From NCBI RefSeq assembly GCF_014054985.1, contig NZ_CP059569.1:1054001-1118000 (forward strand): a stretch of DNA of 64,000 bases, read 5' to 3'. This DNA is from Kingella oralis (GTDB taxonomy: Bacteria > Pseudomonadota > Gammaproteobacteria > Burkholderiales > Neisseriaceae). This document shows, in pieces, positions 1 through 7,910 of the stretch. How positions within the stretch are numbered: the stretch's first letter is position 1; the number at the start of each line of letters is the position of its first letter. The translations under genes were made by a program, and so were the position numbers. Under the pieces are notes generated by a model. The model had not been told where the DNA came from, searched no databases, and saw only the letters and a program-made list of their open reading frames with translations.

Positions 1-834
1 AAACGCTGCCAGCACGCGGTTGCTCGGTTCGCGCACAGGCTCGCCGCTCAGCCCGCCTGCTTCTTGTGCCAGCGGCGATGCGCCCAGCGCGGTTTTGTCG
101 ATAGTGGTGTTGGTGGCGATTAAGCCGTCCATTTCACTTTGCACGACCACATGGGCGATGTCGGCGATTTGCGCCTCGTCCAAATCGGGCGCGATTTTCA
201 CCGCCAGCGGCACATACCGCCCCACACGCGCGGCAAGCTCGGCTTGCTTGCTTTTCAGGCTGCCCAACAGCCTGCTCAACTCGTCGCCGCCTTGCAGCGA
301 GCGCAGGTTTTGCGTGTTGGGCGAAGAAATATTGACGGTGATGTAAGAAGCGTATTCGTAGGCTTTTTCCAAGCAAATCAAATAGTCATCCGCCGCGCGC
401 TCAATCGGCGTGCTGGCGTTTTTGCCGATGTTAATCCCCAAAATACCCGTATAGCGCGCGCGTTTCACATTGGCAATCAGCGCGTCAATGCCGTGGTTGT
501 TAAAGCCCATGCGGTTCACGATGGCGCGATGCTCGGGCGCACGAAACAGGCGCGGCTGCGGATTGCCTTCTTGCGGGCGCGGCGTAACCGTGCCGATTTC
601 AATAAAACCGAAGCCCAGCGCCGTCAAGCCGTCAATCGCCTCGCCGTTTTTGTCCAAGCCCGCCGCCAGCCCCACGGGGTTGGGCAGATGCAAGCCCATC
701 AGCGCGGTGGGCTTGGTGTGCGGGTTCACGCGCGGCATCAGGCAATAGGCACGGGCAAGGGTTTGGATGGTCAGGTTGTGCGCCTGCTCGGGGTCAAGTT
801 TAAACAGCAGGGGGCGGATAAAAGTGGCATACAT
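1..834 (-). CDS. pyrD: Dihydroorotate dehydrogenase (quinone), class 2, partial
   Basis: Membrane-associated FMN enzyme that oxidises dihydroorotate to orotate with quinone in pyrimidine synthesis. The first 278 codons are present (start ATG at 834); the C-terminal part runs off the left edge (the family is about 335 residues). The N-terminus MYATFIRPLLFKLDPEQAH is the amphipathic membrane-binding extension of class 2 enzymes. It is followed by GLAAGLDKNGEAIDGL (FMN barrel) and the NISSPNTQNLR motif, whose second serine is the class 2 catalytic base. The gene is read toward the left edge. The call is secure; only the 3' end is unseen. Confidence 0.95.
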   Translation of the reverse strand, partial: MYATFIRPLLFKLDPEQAHNLTIQTLARAYCLMPRVNPHTKPTALMGLHLPNPVGLAAGLDKNGEAIDGLTALGFGFIEIGTVTPRPQEGNPQPRLFRAPEHRAIVNRMGFNNHGIDALIANVKRARYTGILGINIGKNASTPIERAADDYLICLEKAYEYASYITVNISSPNTQNLRSLQGGDELSRLLGSLKSKQAELAARVGRYVPLAVKIAPDLDEAQIADIAHVVVQSEMDGLIATNTTIDKTALGASPLAQEAGGLSGEPVREPSNRVLAAF

Positions 835-887
835 CTTTAGATTTCCTTAAAAAAATGACGGGATAGGCAGCCTGAAAGCGAGTAACC

Positions 888-1123
888 CTATTTCACATTT
901 CTTAATTTCTCAATTAACTCAATTACCTCATTACGAGATAACTCCATTCCAGGCTCATCTAGCAAGGCTAAATCATAAATAATATTGCGGGAATTTATAG
1001 ATTCACTATCTGACCATAAATTAAAAAAACTAGTAGCAGATTTGGATATCATTTGATTATCACAATTTTCACTAATCATTTTTTTAATTCTTTATAAGCA
1101 AAATCAGCAGTTATTTTTTCCAT
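888..1123 (-). pseudogene. Low-GC small gene, probable immunity protein, frameshifted at a 7-A run
   Basis: Two overlapping reading frames. Frame one starts with ATG at 1123, runs 15 codons (MEKITADFAYKELKK) and stops at TGA 1076-1078. Frame two starts at ATG 1079, overlapping that stop, and runs 63 codons to 888. They meet at a run of seven A (1079-1085 on this strand); one extra A would fuse them into a single protein of about 79 residues. The product is acidic, with no signal peptide or membrane segment. Base composition is far more AT-rich than the neighbours and no DUS lies inside. Its start overlaps the stop of the upstream fragment at 1111-1245, the usual toxin-then-immunity arrangement. 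The family is not recognised. A sequencing error or real slippage could explain the break; the second frame alone could also be a gene. Confidence 0.45.
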
Positions 1124-1245
1124 GAATCTAATTCCTTATTGATTGGTGGGCGATGTTGAGCATCAAGTGCTTGTCTATTGATTGTTCTAGAAAGCAAATT
1201 GGGCAACGCAAACCCATACACACCACCGCTTTCCCAAACTACCAT
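1111..1245 (-). pseudogene. C-terminal remnant of a probable polymorphic toxin
   Basis: An open frame of 44 codons from ATG 1245 to TAA 1111-1113, too short to be a complete gene. It reads VWESGGVYGFALPNLL near the start and ends in HRPPINKELDSWKK. Its stop (TGGAAAAAATAA) overlaps the start of the next small frame, as in toxin-immunity cassettes. The 5' side ends abruptly at the DUS hairpin (1251-1283) that terminates pnp, so any toxin body is gone. AT-rich composition and lack of DUS suggest a transferred cassette tip. The toxin family is not recognised; the assignment rests on architecture only. Confidence 0.35.
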
Positions 1246-1250
1246 ACTAA

Positions 1251-1283
1251 AAAGCAGCCTGAAATCGTTTTCAGGCTGCCTTT
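1251..1283. terminator. DUS inverted-pair terminator of pnp
   Basis: GCAGCCTGAAA and TTTCAGGCTGC face each other with a 4-nt loop, 13 bases past the pnp stop. Flanking A and T tracts fit rho-independent termination. Confidence 0.6.
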
Positions 1284-1295
1284 GTGTGCGCTCAA

Positions 1296-3446
1296 TTATT
1301 CTGCGGATGATTCGCCAGCCGCTTCCGTTTCTTGCGCAGGCGCACTGCGTTCAGGCTGCGGCAACAAAGCGCGGATAGACAGGCGCACACGACCACGCTC
1401 GTCCACATCCAATGCTTTCACATTCACCACTTGCCCCACTTTCAGATAATCGTTCACATCTTTCACGCGCTCATGCGCAATTTGGCTGATGTGCACCAAG
1501 CCATCTTTGCCTGGCATCACAGACACAATCGCGCCCACGTTGTTATCCAAGATTTTCACCACTGTGCCTTCATACACCTTGCCCACTTCCACTTCGGCGG
1601 TAATCATCTCAATGCGCGCTTTAGCGGCTTCGCCCGCTTCGGCGGTGGTGGCGGCAATGGTTACCACGCCGTCATCGCTGATGTTGATTTCGGTGTGGGT
1701 TTCGGCGGTGATGCTGCGGATGGTTTCGCCGCCCTTGCCAATCACTTCGCGGATTTTATCGGGGTTGATGCGCATGGTGTACAAGCGCGGCGCGTGTTGC
1801 GACAGCTCTTGCGGCCCTGCCACCGCGGCTTGCATTTGGCTCAAAATATGCAAACGCGCTTCTTTGGCTTGCGCCAACGCAATTTGCATGATTTCTTTGG
1901 TAATGCCTTGAATTTTAATATCCATTTGCAAAGCGGTAACGCCTTCGGTGGTGCCTGCTACTTTGAAATCCATGTCGCCCAAATGGTCTTCGTCGCCCAA
2001 AATATCGGTTAACACGGCGAATTTGTTGTCTTCCAAAATCAAGCCCATCGCGATGCCCGCAACGTGTGCTTTCAAAGGCACGCCTGCCGAGAGCAAGCTC
2101 AAACAGCCGCCGCACACGCTTGCCATAGAAGACGAGCCGTTGGATTCGGTAATTTCCGAAACCACGCGCATGGTGTAGTTAAAATCTTCCGGATCGGGCA
2201 ACACTGCCACCAAAGCGCGTTTTGCCAAGCGACCATGCCCAATCTCACGGCGTTTAGGCGCGCCCACGCGTCCTACTTCGCCTGTTGAATATGGTGGGAA
2301 GTTGTAGTGCAGCATAAAGCGGTCGGTGTATTCGCCGCTCAGTGCGTCAATAATTTGCTCATCGCGCGAAGTGCCGAGCGTGGCAACGGCAAGCGCTTGC
2401 GTTTCGCCGCGGGTAAACAATGCCGAGCCGTGGGTGCGCGGCAACACATTGGTTTGGATGTTGATGGGGCGCACGGTGCGTGTGTCGCGTCCGTCAATGC
2501 GCGGCTGCCCTGCCAAAATTTGACCGCGCACCACATCGGCTTCCAATTGCTTAAAGATGCCTTTGATTTCGTTTTTGGCGAGCGTGTCGGTTTCTTCGTT
2601 AATTAACGCTGCTTCAACGGCTGCCCACGCTTCGTCCAATTTGGCGCTGCGGGCTTGTTTTTGGCGGATTTTGAACGCTTCGGCGATGGTTGCGCCCGCA
2701 ATTTCGCGCACTTTGGCAACCAATTCGGTGTTGGTTTCAGGGGCTTTCCAGTCCCACACTTCGGGGTTGACTTCGTCTGCCAATTCGTTGATGGCGTTGA
2801 TTACGGCTTGCATTTGCTCATGACCAAACACCACCGCGCCCAGCATCACGTCTTCGGGCAAAATATTGGCTTCGGATTCCACCATCAACACAGCTTGTTT
2901 GGTGCCTGCCACCACCAAGTCTAATTGCGAAGTCGCCAATTCGGTTTTGCTGGGGTTGAGCAAATATTGACCATTGGCATAGCCCACGCGCGCCGCGCCA
3001 ATTGGACCAGCAAATGGCACGCCGCTTAACACCAGCGCAGCGGATGCGCCAATCATCGCAGGGATGTCGCTGTCAATTTCAGGGTCGCAAGAAATCACCA
3101 TCGCTACGATTTGGATGTCGTGATAAAAGCCTTCGGGAAACAGCGGGCGAATCGGGCGGTCAATCAAGCGGCTGGTTAAGATTTCTTTTTCGCTTTGTTT
3201 GCCCTCGCGTTTGAAAAAGCCACCAGGGATTTTGCCTGCGGCATAGGTGCGCTCCAAATAATCAACGGTGAGCGGGAAAAAATCTTGCCCTTCTTTCACT
3301 TCTTTATTGGTGGTTACCGCAACCAAAACCACGGTATCGCCCATGGATACTTTTACCGCGCCTGCGGCTTGGCGTGCGATTTCGCCTGTTTCTAGGGTTA
3401 CGGTGTGTTTGCCATATTGGAATGATTTAACGTGTTTGTTAAACAT
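1296..3446 (-). CDS. pnp: Polynucleotide phosphorylase
   Basis: Phosphorolytic 3'-5' exoribonuclease of the RNA degradation machinery; trimer in the cytoplasm. 716 residues, close to the usual 700-710. Order: first RNase PH domain (about 1-210), helical linker, second RNase PH domain (about 320-545), KH domain with IREVIGKGGETI, and S1 domain (GKVYEGTVVKILDNNVGAIV). The tail is a short acidic/Ala-rich stretch (ETEAAGESSAE). Start ATG 3446 gives the canonical N-terminus MFNKHVKSFQYGKHTVTLE. In many bacteria rpsO lies upstream; here it does not, and erpA follows at some distance in the same orientation. A leader hairpin at 3489-3518 may allow autoregulation. Confidence 0.97.
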   Translation of the reverse strand: MFNKHVKSFQYGKHTVTLETGEIARQAAGAVKVSMGDTVVLVAVTTNKEVKEGQDFFPLTVDYLERTYAAGKIPGGFFKREGKQSEKEILTSRLIDRPIRPLFPEGFYHDIQIVAMVISCDPEIDSDIPAMIGASAALVLSGVPFAGPIGAARVGYANGQYLLNPSKTELATSQLDLVVAGTKQAVLMVESEANILPEDVMLGAVVFGHEQMQAVINAINELADEVNPEVWDWKAPETNTELVAKVREIAGATIAEAFKIRQKQARSAKLDEAWAAVEAALINEETDTLAKNEIKGIFKQLEADVVRGQILAGQPRIDGRDTRTVRPINIQTNVLPRTHGSALFTRGETQALAVATLGTSRDEQIIDALSGEYTDRFMLHYNFPPYSTGEVGRVGAPKRREIGHGRLAKRALVAVLPDPEDFNYTMRVVSEITESNGSSSMASVCGGCLSLLSAGVPLKAHVAGIAMGLILEDNKFAVLTDILGDEDHLGDMDFKVAGTTEGVTALQMDIKIQGITKEIMQIALAQAKEARLHILSQMQAAVAGPQELSQHAPRLYTMRINPDKIREVIGKGGETIRSITAETHTEINISDDGVVTIAATTAEAGEAAKARIEMITAEVEVGKVYEGTVVKILDNNVGAIVSVMPGKDGLVHISQIAHERVKDVNDYLKVGQVVNVKALDVDERGRVRLSIRALLPQPERSAPAQETEAAGESSAE

Positions 3447-3488
3447 AATAGACCTTTACAAAAAGTTGCCCGCGCTAAAACACTAGCA

Positions 3489-3518
3489 ATGTTTACTGCG
3501 AAACACGGCAATAAACAT
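3489..3518 (-). promoter_or_regulatory. Hairpin in the pnp 5' leader
   Basis: On the minus strand ATGTTTA pairs with TAAACAT, extended inward by a T-G wobble and TGC/GCA around an 8-nt loop, 43 nt upstream of the pnp start. Enterobacterial pnp leaders carry a hairpin cut by RNase III and used by PNPase to repress itself; a similar role here is inferred only from position and shape. Confidence 0.35.
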
Positions 3519-3578
3519 GGGTAGTATTTCAGGCGGCGAGCGGGTTGAAAAACGGGTGGAATTTTAACACAAAATGCG

Positions 3579-3625
3579 TTTTCAGGCTGCCTAACCCTGT
3601 TTGCAATGATTAGGCAGCCTGAAAA
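3579..3625. terminator. DUS inverted-pair terminator of erpA
   Basis: TTTTCAGGCTGCCTAA and TTAGGCAGCCTGAAAA form a 16-bp stem just past the erpA stop. Confidence 0.6.
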
Positions 3626-3636
3626 TGGTTAGGCGA

Positions 3637-3984
3637 TTAAACGGAGAAAGATGAACCGCAACCGCAAGTGGTTACGGCGTTCGGGTTACTGCGAATCACA
3701 AATTGCGAACCTTGCAAGCCGTCGGTGTAGTCAATTTCTGCGCCCAAAAGGTATTGATAGCTCATGGGATCAACCAAAAATTTTAAGCCGTTTTTTTCAA
3801 TTTCAAAATCGTCGTCATTTTTGATTTCGTCAAACGTAAAGCCGTATTGGAAGCCTGAACAGCCGCCGCCGTTCACAAAAACGCGCAGCATCAATTCGGG
3901 GTTGTCTTCTTCGGCGATAAGCTCGGCTACTTTGGTGCAGCAGGAATCGGTGAAGTTAATGGGGGATTCAAATTCTTCTGACAT
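3637..3984 (-). CDS. erpA: Iron-sulfur cluster insertion protein ErpA
   Basis: A-type Fe-S carrier that delivers clusters to apo-enzymes of respiration and isoprenoid synthesis. 115 residues, the normal length. The three conserved cluster-ligating cysteines are visible: C42 in NGGGCSGFQYG and C107/C109 in TTCGCGSSF near the C-terminus. The sequence YTDGLQGSQFVIRSNPNA is typical of ErpA rather than IscA. Single gene with its own DUS terminator; the region upstream to rng (3985-4259) holds the divergent promoters. Confidence 0.93.
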   Translation of the reverse strand: MSEEFESPINFTDSCCTKVAELIAEEDNPELMLRVFVNGGGCSGFQYGFTFDEIKNDDDFEIEKNGLKFLVDPMSYQYLLGAEIDYTDGLQGSQFVIRSNPNAVTTCGCGSSFSV

Positions 3985-4149
3985 GATGTGTCTCCTTAGT
4001 GTGTTGTGCGCGCGAGATTTGGGCGTGTCGCGCGAGATTCAAGTGGCTCGGATTTTACTCCAAAGCAAATGTTCATGCAAAATGCACATACGCGGTAAAA
4101 ACGGGGCATAGCCAAATGTAATCCCAAAAAACGGCGCGATATTTTCGCG

Positions 4150-4155
4150 TATAAT
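4150..4155 (+). promoter_or_regulatory. Candidate -10 box for rng
   Basis: Perfect TATAAT about 105 bases upstream of the rng start in the gap shared with divergent erpA. No clear -35 at 17 nt, so support is modest. Confidence 0.3.
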
Positions 4156-4259
4156 TTACGCGTTTGAGGCAGCCTGAAAACTGTTTTGCCATGACTTCTG
4201 CATTGGTTCAGTCGCCATGGCAAAACATTTTTCTATTTTTTTGCATATTGGAATGAATC

Positions 4260-5756
4260 ATGGCTTTTGAAACCTACCCTTTGCCCAAGGATTTACCGCG
4301 CCCGCCCGAAACGGTGTTGGTGAACATCACGCCGCAGGAAACGCGCGTGGCGATTTTGGAAGAGAACAATATTTGCGAGCTGCATATTGAGCGCAACAGC
4401 GAGCATAGCTTGGTGGGCAATATTTATTTGGGCATTGTGCGCCGCGTGTTGCCCGGCATGCAAAGCGCGTTTGTGGACGTGGGTTTGGAGCGGGCGGCGT
4501 TTTTGCACATTATGGATATTGTGGAGCAGCGGCAAAACCCTGAATCCAATCAACGCATTGAACACGTTTTGTTTGAAGGGCAAACGCTGCTGGTGCAAGT
4601 GATTAAAGACCCGATTAACAGCAAAGGGGCGCGACTTTCCACGCAAATTTCGCTGGCAGGGCGGTTTCTGGTGCATTTGCCGCAGGACGAACACATCGGC
4701 ATTTCGCAGCGCATCGACAACGAATTTGACCGCCACACCTTGCGCGAGCGGCTCAACGCGCTGCTGCCTGAAACCGCCTGCCACGGCTACATCATCCGCA
4801 CCAGCGCGGAAAACGCCAGCGATGCCGAATTGCAAGCCGATATTGATTATTTGACCAAGGTGTGGGGCAATATCCAGCATCAGGCGAAAGTGTTGCCGCC
4901 CGAATCGCTGCTGTATGAAGATTTGCCGCTGGCGCAACGCGTGCTGCGCGATATGTTTAACAACAACACGCACGAAATTTTGGTGGACTCGCGCCAGAAC
5001 TTTGCCCGCATGAAGCATTTTGCCGAGCAATATGTGCAAGGCGCGGTGGAAAAATTGCAGCGATTTCAGGGCGAGCGCCCTTTGTTTGAAACGTTTGGCG
5101 TGGAAGCCGAAATCAACCGCGCCTTGCAGCCGCGTGTAAACCTGAATTTCGGCAGTTATCTGATTATCGAAACCACCGAGGCGATGACCACGATAGACGT
5201 GAACACCGGCGGATTCGTAGGCGCGCGCAATTTTGACGAAACCATTTTCAAAACCAATTTGGAAGCCTGCCACGCCATCGCCCGCGAGCTGCGGCTGCGC
5301 AATCTGGGCGGCATCATCATCATTGATTTTATCGACATGATGCTGGAAGAGCACCGTGAAGCCGTATTGCAGGAGCTAGCCAAAGCGTTGAGCTTTGACC
5401 GCACGCGCGTTACCCTCAACGGCTTCACGCGGCTAGGCTTGGTGGAATTAACCCGCAAACGCAGCCGCGAAAGCCTGAAACACATTTTGTGCGAGCCCTG
5501 CCCCACCTGCCAAGGCAAAGGCAGCCTGAAAACCGCGCAAAGCCTGTGCTACGAAATCCAGCGCGAGATTGTGCGCGAAAGCCGCCGTTTTGACGCGCGC
5601 GAGTTCCGCATCATCGCCTCGCCCAAAGTGATTGATATGTTTTTGGACGAAGAATCGCAATCGCTGGCGATGCTGATTGATTTTATCGGCAAGCCGATTT
5701 CGCTGTCGGTGGAAACGGCTTACACGCAGGAACAATACGATATTGTGCTGGTTTAG
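4260..5756 (+). CDS. rng: Ribonuclease G
   Basis: Single-strand endoribonuclease that matures 16S rRNA 5' ends and cuts some mRNAs. 498 residues, usual for RNase G and lacking the long C-terminal scaffold of RNase E. S1 domain at about 38-130 (VGNIYLGIVRRVLPGMQSAFVDVG). Catalytic Mg-binding aspartates are D313 (TTIDVNTGGFVG) and D356 (IIIIDFIDMM). The Zn-link cysteines are C414 and C417 in CEPCPTCQGKG. A DUS lies in frame right after the Zn-link and encodes KGSLK (about 5517-5531). Divergent from erpA; followed by a DUS hairpin at 5785-5824. Confidence 0.96.
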   Translation: MAFETYPLPKDLPRPPETVLVNITPQETRVAILEENNICELHIERNSEHSLVGNIYLGIVRRVLPGMQSAFVDVGLERAAFLHIMDIVEQRQNPESNQRIEHVLFEGQTLLVQVIKDPINSKGARLSTQISLAGRFLVHLPQDEHIGISQRIDNEFDRHTLRERLNALLPETACHGYIIRTSAENASDAELQADIDYLTKVWGNIQHQAKVLPPESLLYEDLPLAQRVLRDMFNNNTHEILVDSRQNFARMKHFAEQYVQGAVEKLQRFQGERPLFETFGVEAEINRALQPRVNLNFGSYLIIETTEAMTTIDVNTGGFVGARNFDETIFKTNLEACHAIARELRLRNLGGIIIIDFIDMMLEEHREAVLQELAKALSFDRTRVTLNGFTRLGLVELTRKRSRESLKHILCEPCPTCQGKGSLKTAQSLCYEIQREIVRESRRFDAREFRIIASPKVIDMFLDEESQSLAMLIDFIGKPISLSVETAYTQEQYDIVLV

Positions 5757-5784
5757 TTTAACGGTTTGACTAGCTTGATATTTG

Positions 5785-5824
5785 AGGCAGCCTGAAAAGC
5801 AAGATTCGGGTTTCAGGCTACCTA
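5785..5824. terminator. DUS-pair terminator of rng
   Basis: AGGCAGCCTGAAA faces TTTCAGGCTACCT about 30 bases past the rng stop. The right arm is a one-base variant (AGGTAGCCTGAAA), so the stem has one wobble/mismatch. Confidence 0.5.
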
Positions 5825-6258
5825 ATCTGAAACCTAAAATGGATTGCTACCACAAACGGCAGCCTGAAACAGCGTTGAGTGAAAACAGCGTTTAATGCAG
5901 CAAAAAGCGAATGATGCACAGCGACGATTCGCCGCCCAATCCGTTCCGTCCATCATCTTTTGCCGACGCACGGTTTGCCGGCAAGCCGTAAGAGCGCGGG
6001 AGAGCGTTTCAGGCTGCCCAACGTGTGCGCCCGCGTTTTATGCGGCGTGTTTGTTTGAGCGATGCCGAGTTTTGTTTCAGGCTGCCTACCGGGTTGCGTA
6101 TCGGAATATCGGCGTAGGGTGTATGGCTCTGCCACGCACCGTTTAGCAATTAGCAATGTTTGTTTAATGGTGCGCGAACAAGTTCACGCCCTACCTGCCG
6201 ATTAAAACGGATATTGCATTCATTCCATATAAGCAGCCTGAAAACAAGAAATGCCGTC

Positions 6259-6278
6259 ATTCCCGCGCAGGCGGGAAT
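6259..6278. repeat. dRS3 repeat with half of an RS element
   Basis: Matches the neisserial dRS3 form ATTCCC-N8-GGGAAT exactly (spacer GCGCAGGC). The flanks 6243-6300 (CAAGAAATGCCGTC before, CTTGCTTGATATTCA after) resemble the reverse complement of the right end of the element at 30273-30379, so this looks like a truncated copy. Confidence 0.7.
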
Positions 6279-6322
6279 CTTGCTTGATATTCAGAAATTA
6301 CCGCAAAAACAAACTGTTGTTT

Positions 6323-6413
6323 GTAGGTCGGGCATTTATGCCCGACACACGCTGACCTATTTATCTTTAAATGCGCCACAACTAAAAACGTCGGGCATAA
6401 ATGCCCGACCTAC
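6323..6413. repeat. 24-bp perfect inverted repeat with near-palindromic arms
   Basis: Arms at 6323-6346 and 6390-6413 are exact reverse complements; the core of each arm (GTCGGGCAT...ATGCCCGAC) is itself almost palindromic. A 43-bp AT-rich spacer separates them. It could be a small non-autonomous element or two REP-type units facing each other. The right arm ends 47 bases before tsaC. Confidence 0.6.
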
Positions 6414-6460
6414 CTTGCAAAGATTTCAGCCCACAAATCCATTCCCTCAATCATTCTATT

Positions 6461-7024
6461 ATGCCCCGCCTACTCACCCACCACGCCCCATCCGCCCTCC
6501 GCCGCCACATCCAACGCGGCGGCTTAATCGCCTACCCCACCGAATCCTGCTACGGCATCGGCGCAAACCCCCGCCACGCGCACGCCCTGCGCGCCATTTT
6601 GCGCCTGAAAAAACGCCCGCAGCACAAAGGCTTTATCACCATCGGCAATAACTTGGCGCAGCTTGAACCGCTGCTGCAAAGGCAGCCTGAAAACGTGCGC
6701 CAACATCTGCGCGCCACATGGCCCGCGCCGATTAGCTTTGTACTGCCTGCCCATCCGCGCGTGTTGCCGCTGCTGCGTGGCAACCAGCGCAACCGCCTTG
6801 CCGTGCGCGTGCCCAACCATGCCGTTGCGCGGGAATTGTGTCGCATCGCAGGCACGCCGCTGGTGTCCACTTCGTGTAACCAATCGGGCAAACGCGCGTG
6901 CAAAAGCGAGCGCGAAGTGCGGCGGCTGTTTGGGCGCAAGCTGTGGATTGTGGGCGGGCGCGTGGGCAAGCGTAAGCAGCCGAGTGAGATTGTGGATTGG
7001 GCGGAAAACAGGCGGTTGCGCTAG
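6461..7024 (+). CDS. tsaC: Threonylcarbamoyl-AMP synthase
   Basis: Makes threonylcarbamoyl-adenylate from Thr, bicarbonate and ATP, the first step of t6A37 tRNA modification. 187 residues, close to E. coli TsaC (190). The start at 6461 gives MPRLLTHHAPSALRRHIQRGG followed by the conserved LIAYPTESCYGIG; an upstream in-frame ATG at 6401 lies in the inverted repeat and is rejected. Other family motifs: RLKKRPQHKGFITI, TWPAPISFVLPA and PLVSTSCNQSGK. A DUS is encoded in frame as RQPENV. Read alone, with repeats on both sides. Confidence 0.9.
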   Translation: MPRLLTHHAPSALRRHIQRGGLIAYPTESCYGIGANPRHAHALRAILRLKKRPQHKGFITIGNNLAQLEPLLQRQPENVRQHLRATWPAPISFVLPAHPRVLPLLRGNQRNRLAVRVPNHAVARELCRIAGTPLVSTSCNQSGKRACKSEREVRRLFGRKLWIVGGRVGKRKQPSEIVDWAENRRLR

Positions 7025-7280
7025 GCGGCTTGAAACGCCGTTCCGCAACGCGCAAATCAAATGGCAGCAAATGGCAGCCGAGCGGCTTGCCTTGTTTTCA
7101 GGCTGCCGTAAACATCAATCATGAATACGGCAGCCTGAAAACAAAAAACGGCAATAGAATACGGATGACAAAACCCGTTTCAACTCGCCAACAAACATCG
7201 CTTAATCGCACAGCGCAGGCGTTTCGCCGCCTACCGCGAGCCGCGCCCTATCCCCCTTGCGGCATCTCAACAAGCCAAAA

Positions 7281-7320
7281 AGGCAGCCTGAAACAAGATT
7301 GCACCGTTTCAGGCTGCCTA
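7281..7320. terminator. DUS inverted pair between tsaC and the DUF4303-like gene
   Basis: AGGCAGCCTGAAA and TTTCAGGCTGCCT with a 14-nt loop; it overlaps the last codon of the minus-strand gene ending at 7318. Confidence 0.55.
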
Positions 7321-7846
7321 TTCTGCCGCCTCTATCAGCCATTGCCCCAGCGCTTCGGGCGGGTTCAGCCGTTTGGCGCGCAGGGTGTTGGTTTCATCAG
7401 GCGGCAGCAGTTCCACATTAATCACTATTTCCGCGCGCGGCTGGTTCAGCGCAAAAATGCCTTGTTGGTCGCAACGGCGCAGCGCTTCGATCATGGCGTT
7501 GATTCTGAACTCAAACTCCCGCTCCGAAGCCGCGTCGTCCATGCCGAACAGCTCGCCGCGTGCTTCAAACACCCGGTTCACGCCGGCAAAATATTCCGCG
7601 CCAAAGGCAAAATACGGGCTGGAAGACGTATCCCATTTCACATCCGCCCGCTCTGCCGCCGGCACGCGCTGCAAGGCTTCGTGCGACCATGCGGCGACAT
7701 AGGGCGGAAAAGCCTCGCCCGTGGTGCACAGCGCGAAAAAGTAAAACCGCTCGCGCGTGCCGGCAAACAGGTCTGCGGCAGCCTGAAAAACGGCTTGTGC
7801 GATTTCGCGGGTTAAGGCTTCATAAGTCGGGGTCGGCGTGGCGCAT
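7318..7846 (-). pseudogene. DUF4303-like protein, probable frameshift near the start
   Basis: The open frame 7318-7863 encodes a DUF4303-like protein (FYFFALCTTGEAFPPYVAAWSHEALQRV, then SPYFAFGAEYF and FEFRINAMIEALRRCDQQGIF), about 170 residues, cytoplasmic, function unknown. It has no ATG, GTG or TTG before codon 64. The only ATG with a good ribosome site (AAAGGAAG, 4 nt before 7846) is one base out of frame and stops after 8 codons. Removing one C from the CCCC run at 7829-7832 joins MRHADPTYEALTREI to the rest. So either an early frameshift has inactivated the gene or the base call is wrong. The shortest intact frame starts at 7674 (118 aa). Confidence 0.55.
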
Positions 7847-7910
7847 GGGGCTTCCTTTTGCTTTTATGGCGCGGTTGCGGTTTCAGGCTGCCTATCCGCC
7901 GCCCATCCTG

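Larger units (their letters stand above)
5757..6460. other. 700-bp gene-free gap with stacked repeats
   Basis: No credible coding frame. It holds an rng terminator made of facing DUS (5785-5824), several single DUS, a short GTAGGGTG...CACGC palindromic repeat near 6113-6145, a dRS3 repeat at 6259-6278 and a 24-bp inverted repeat at 6323-6413. Confidence 0.7.

Noticed and set aside
4293..5354. 353-codon open frame opposite rng
   Set aside because: Antisense shadow of a well-supported gene; His/Gln/Arg-rich composition typical of reversed GC-rich coding DNA and no family motif.
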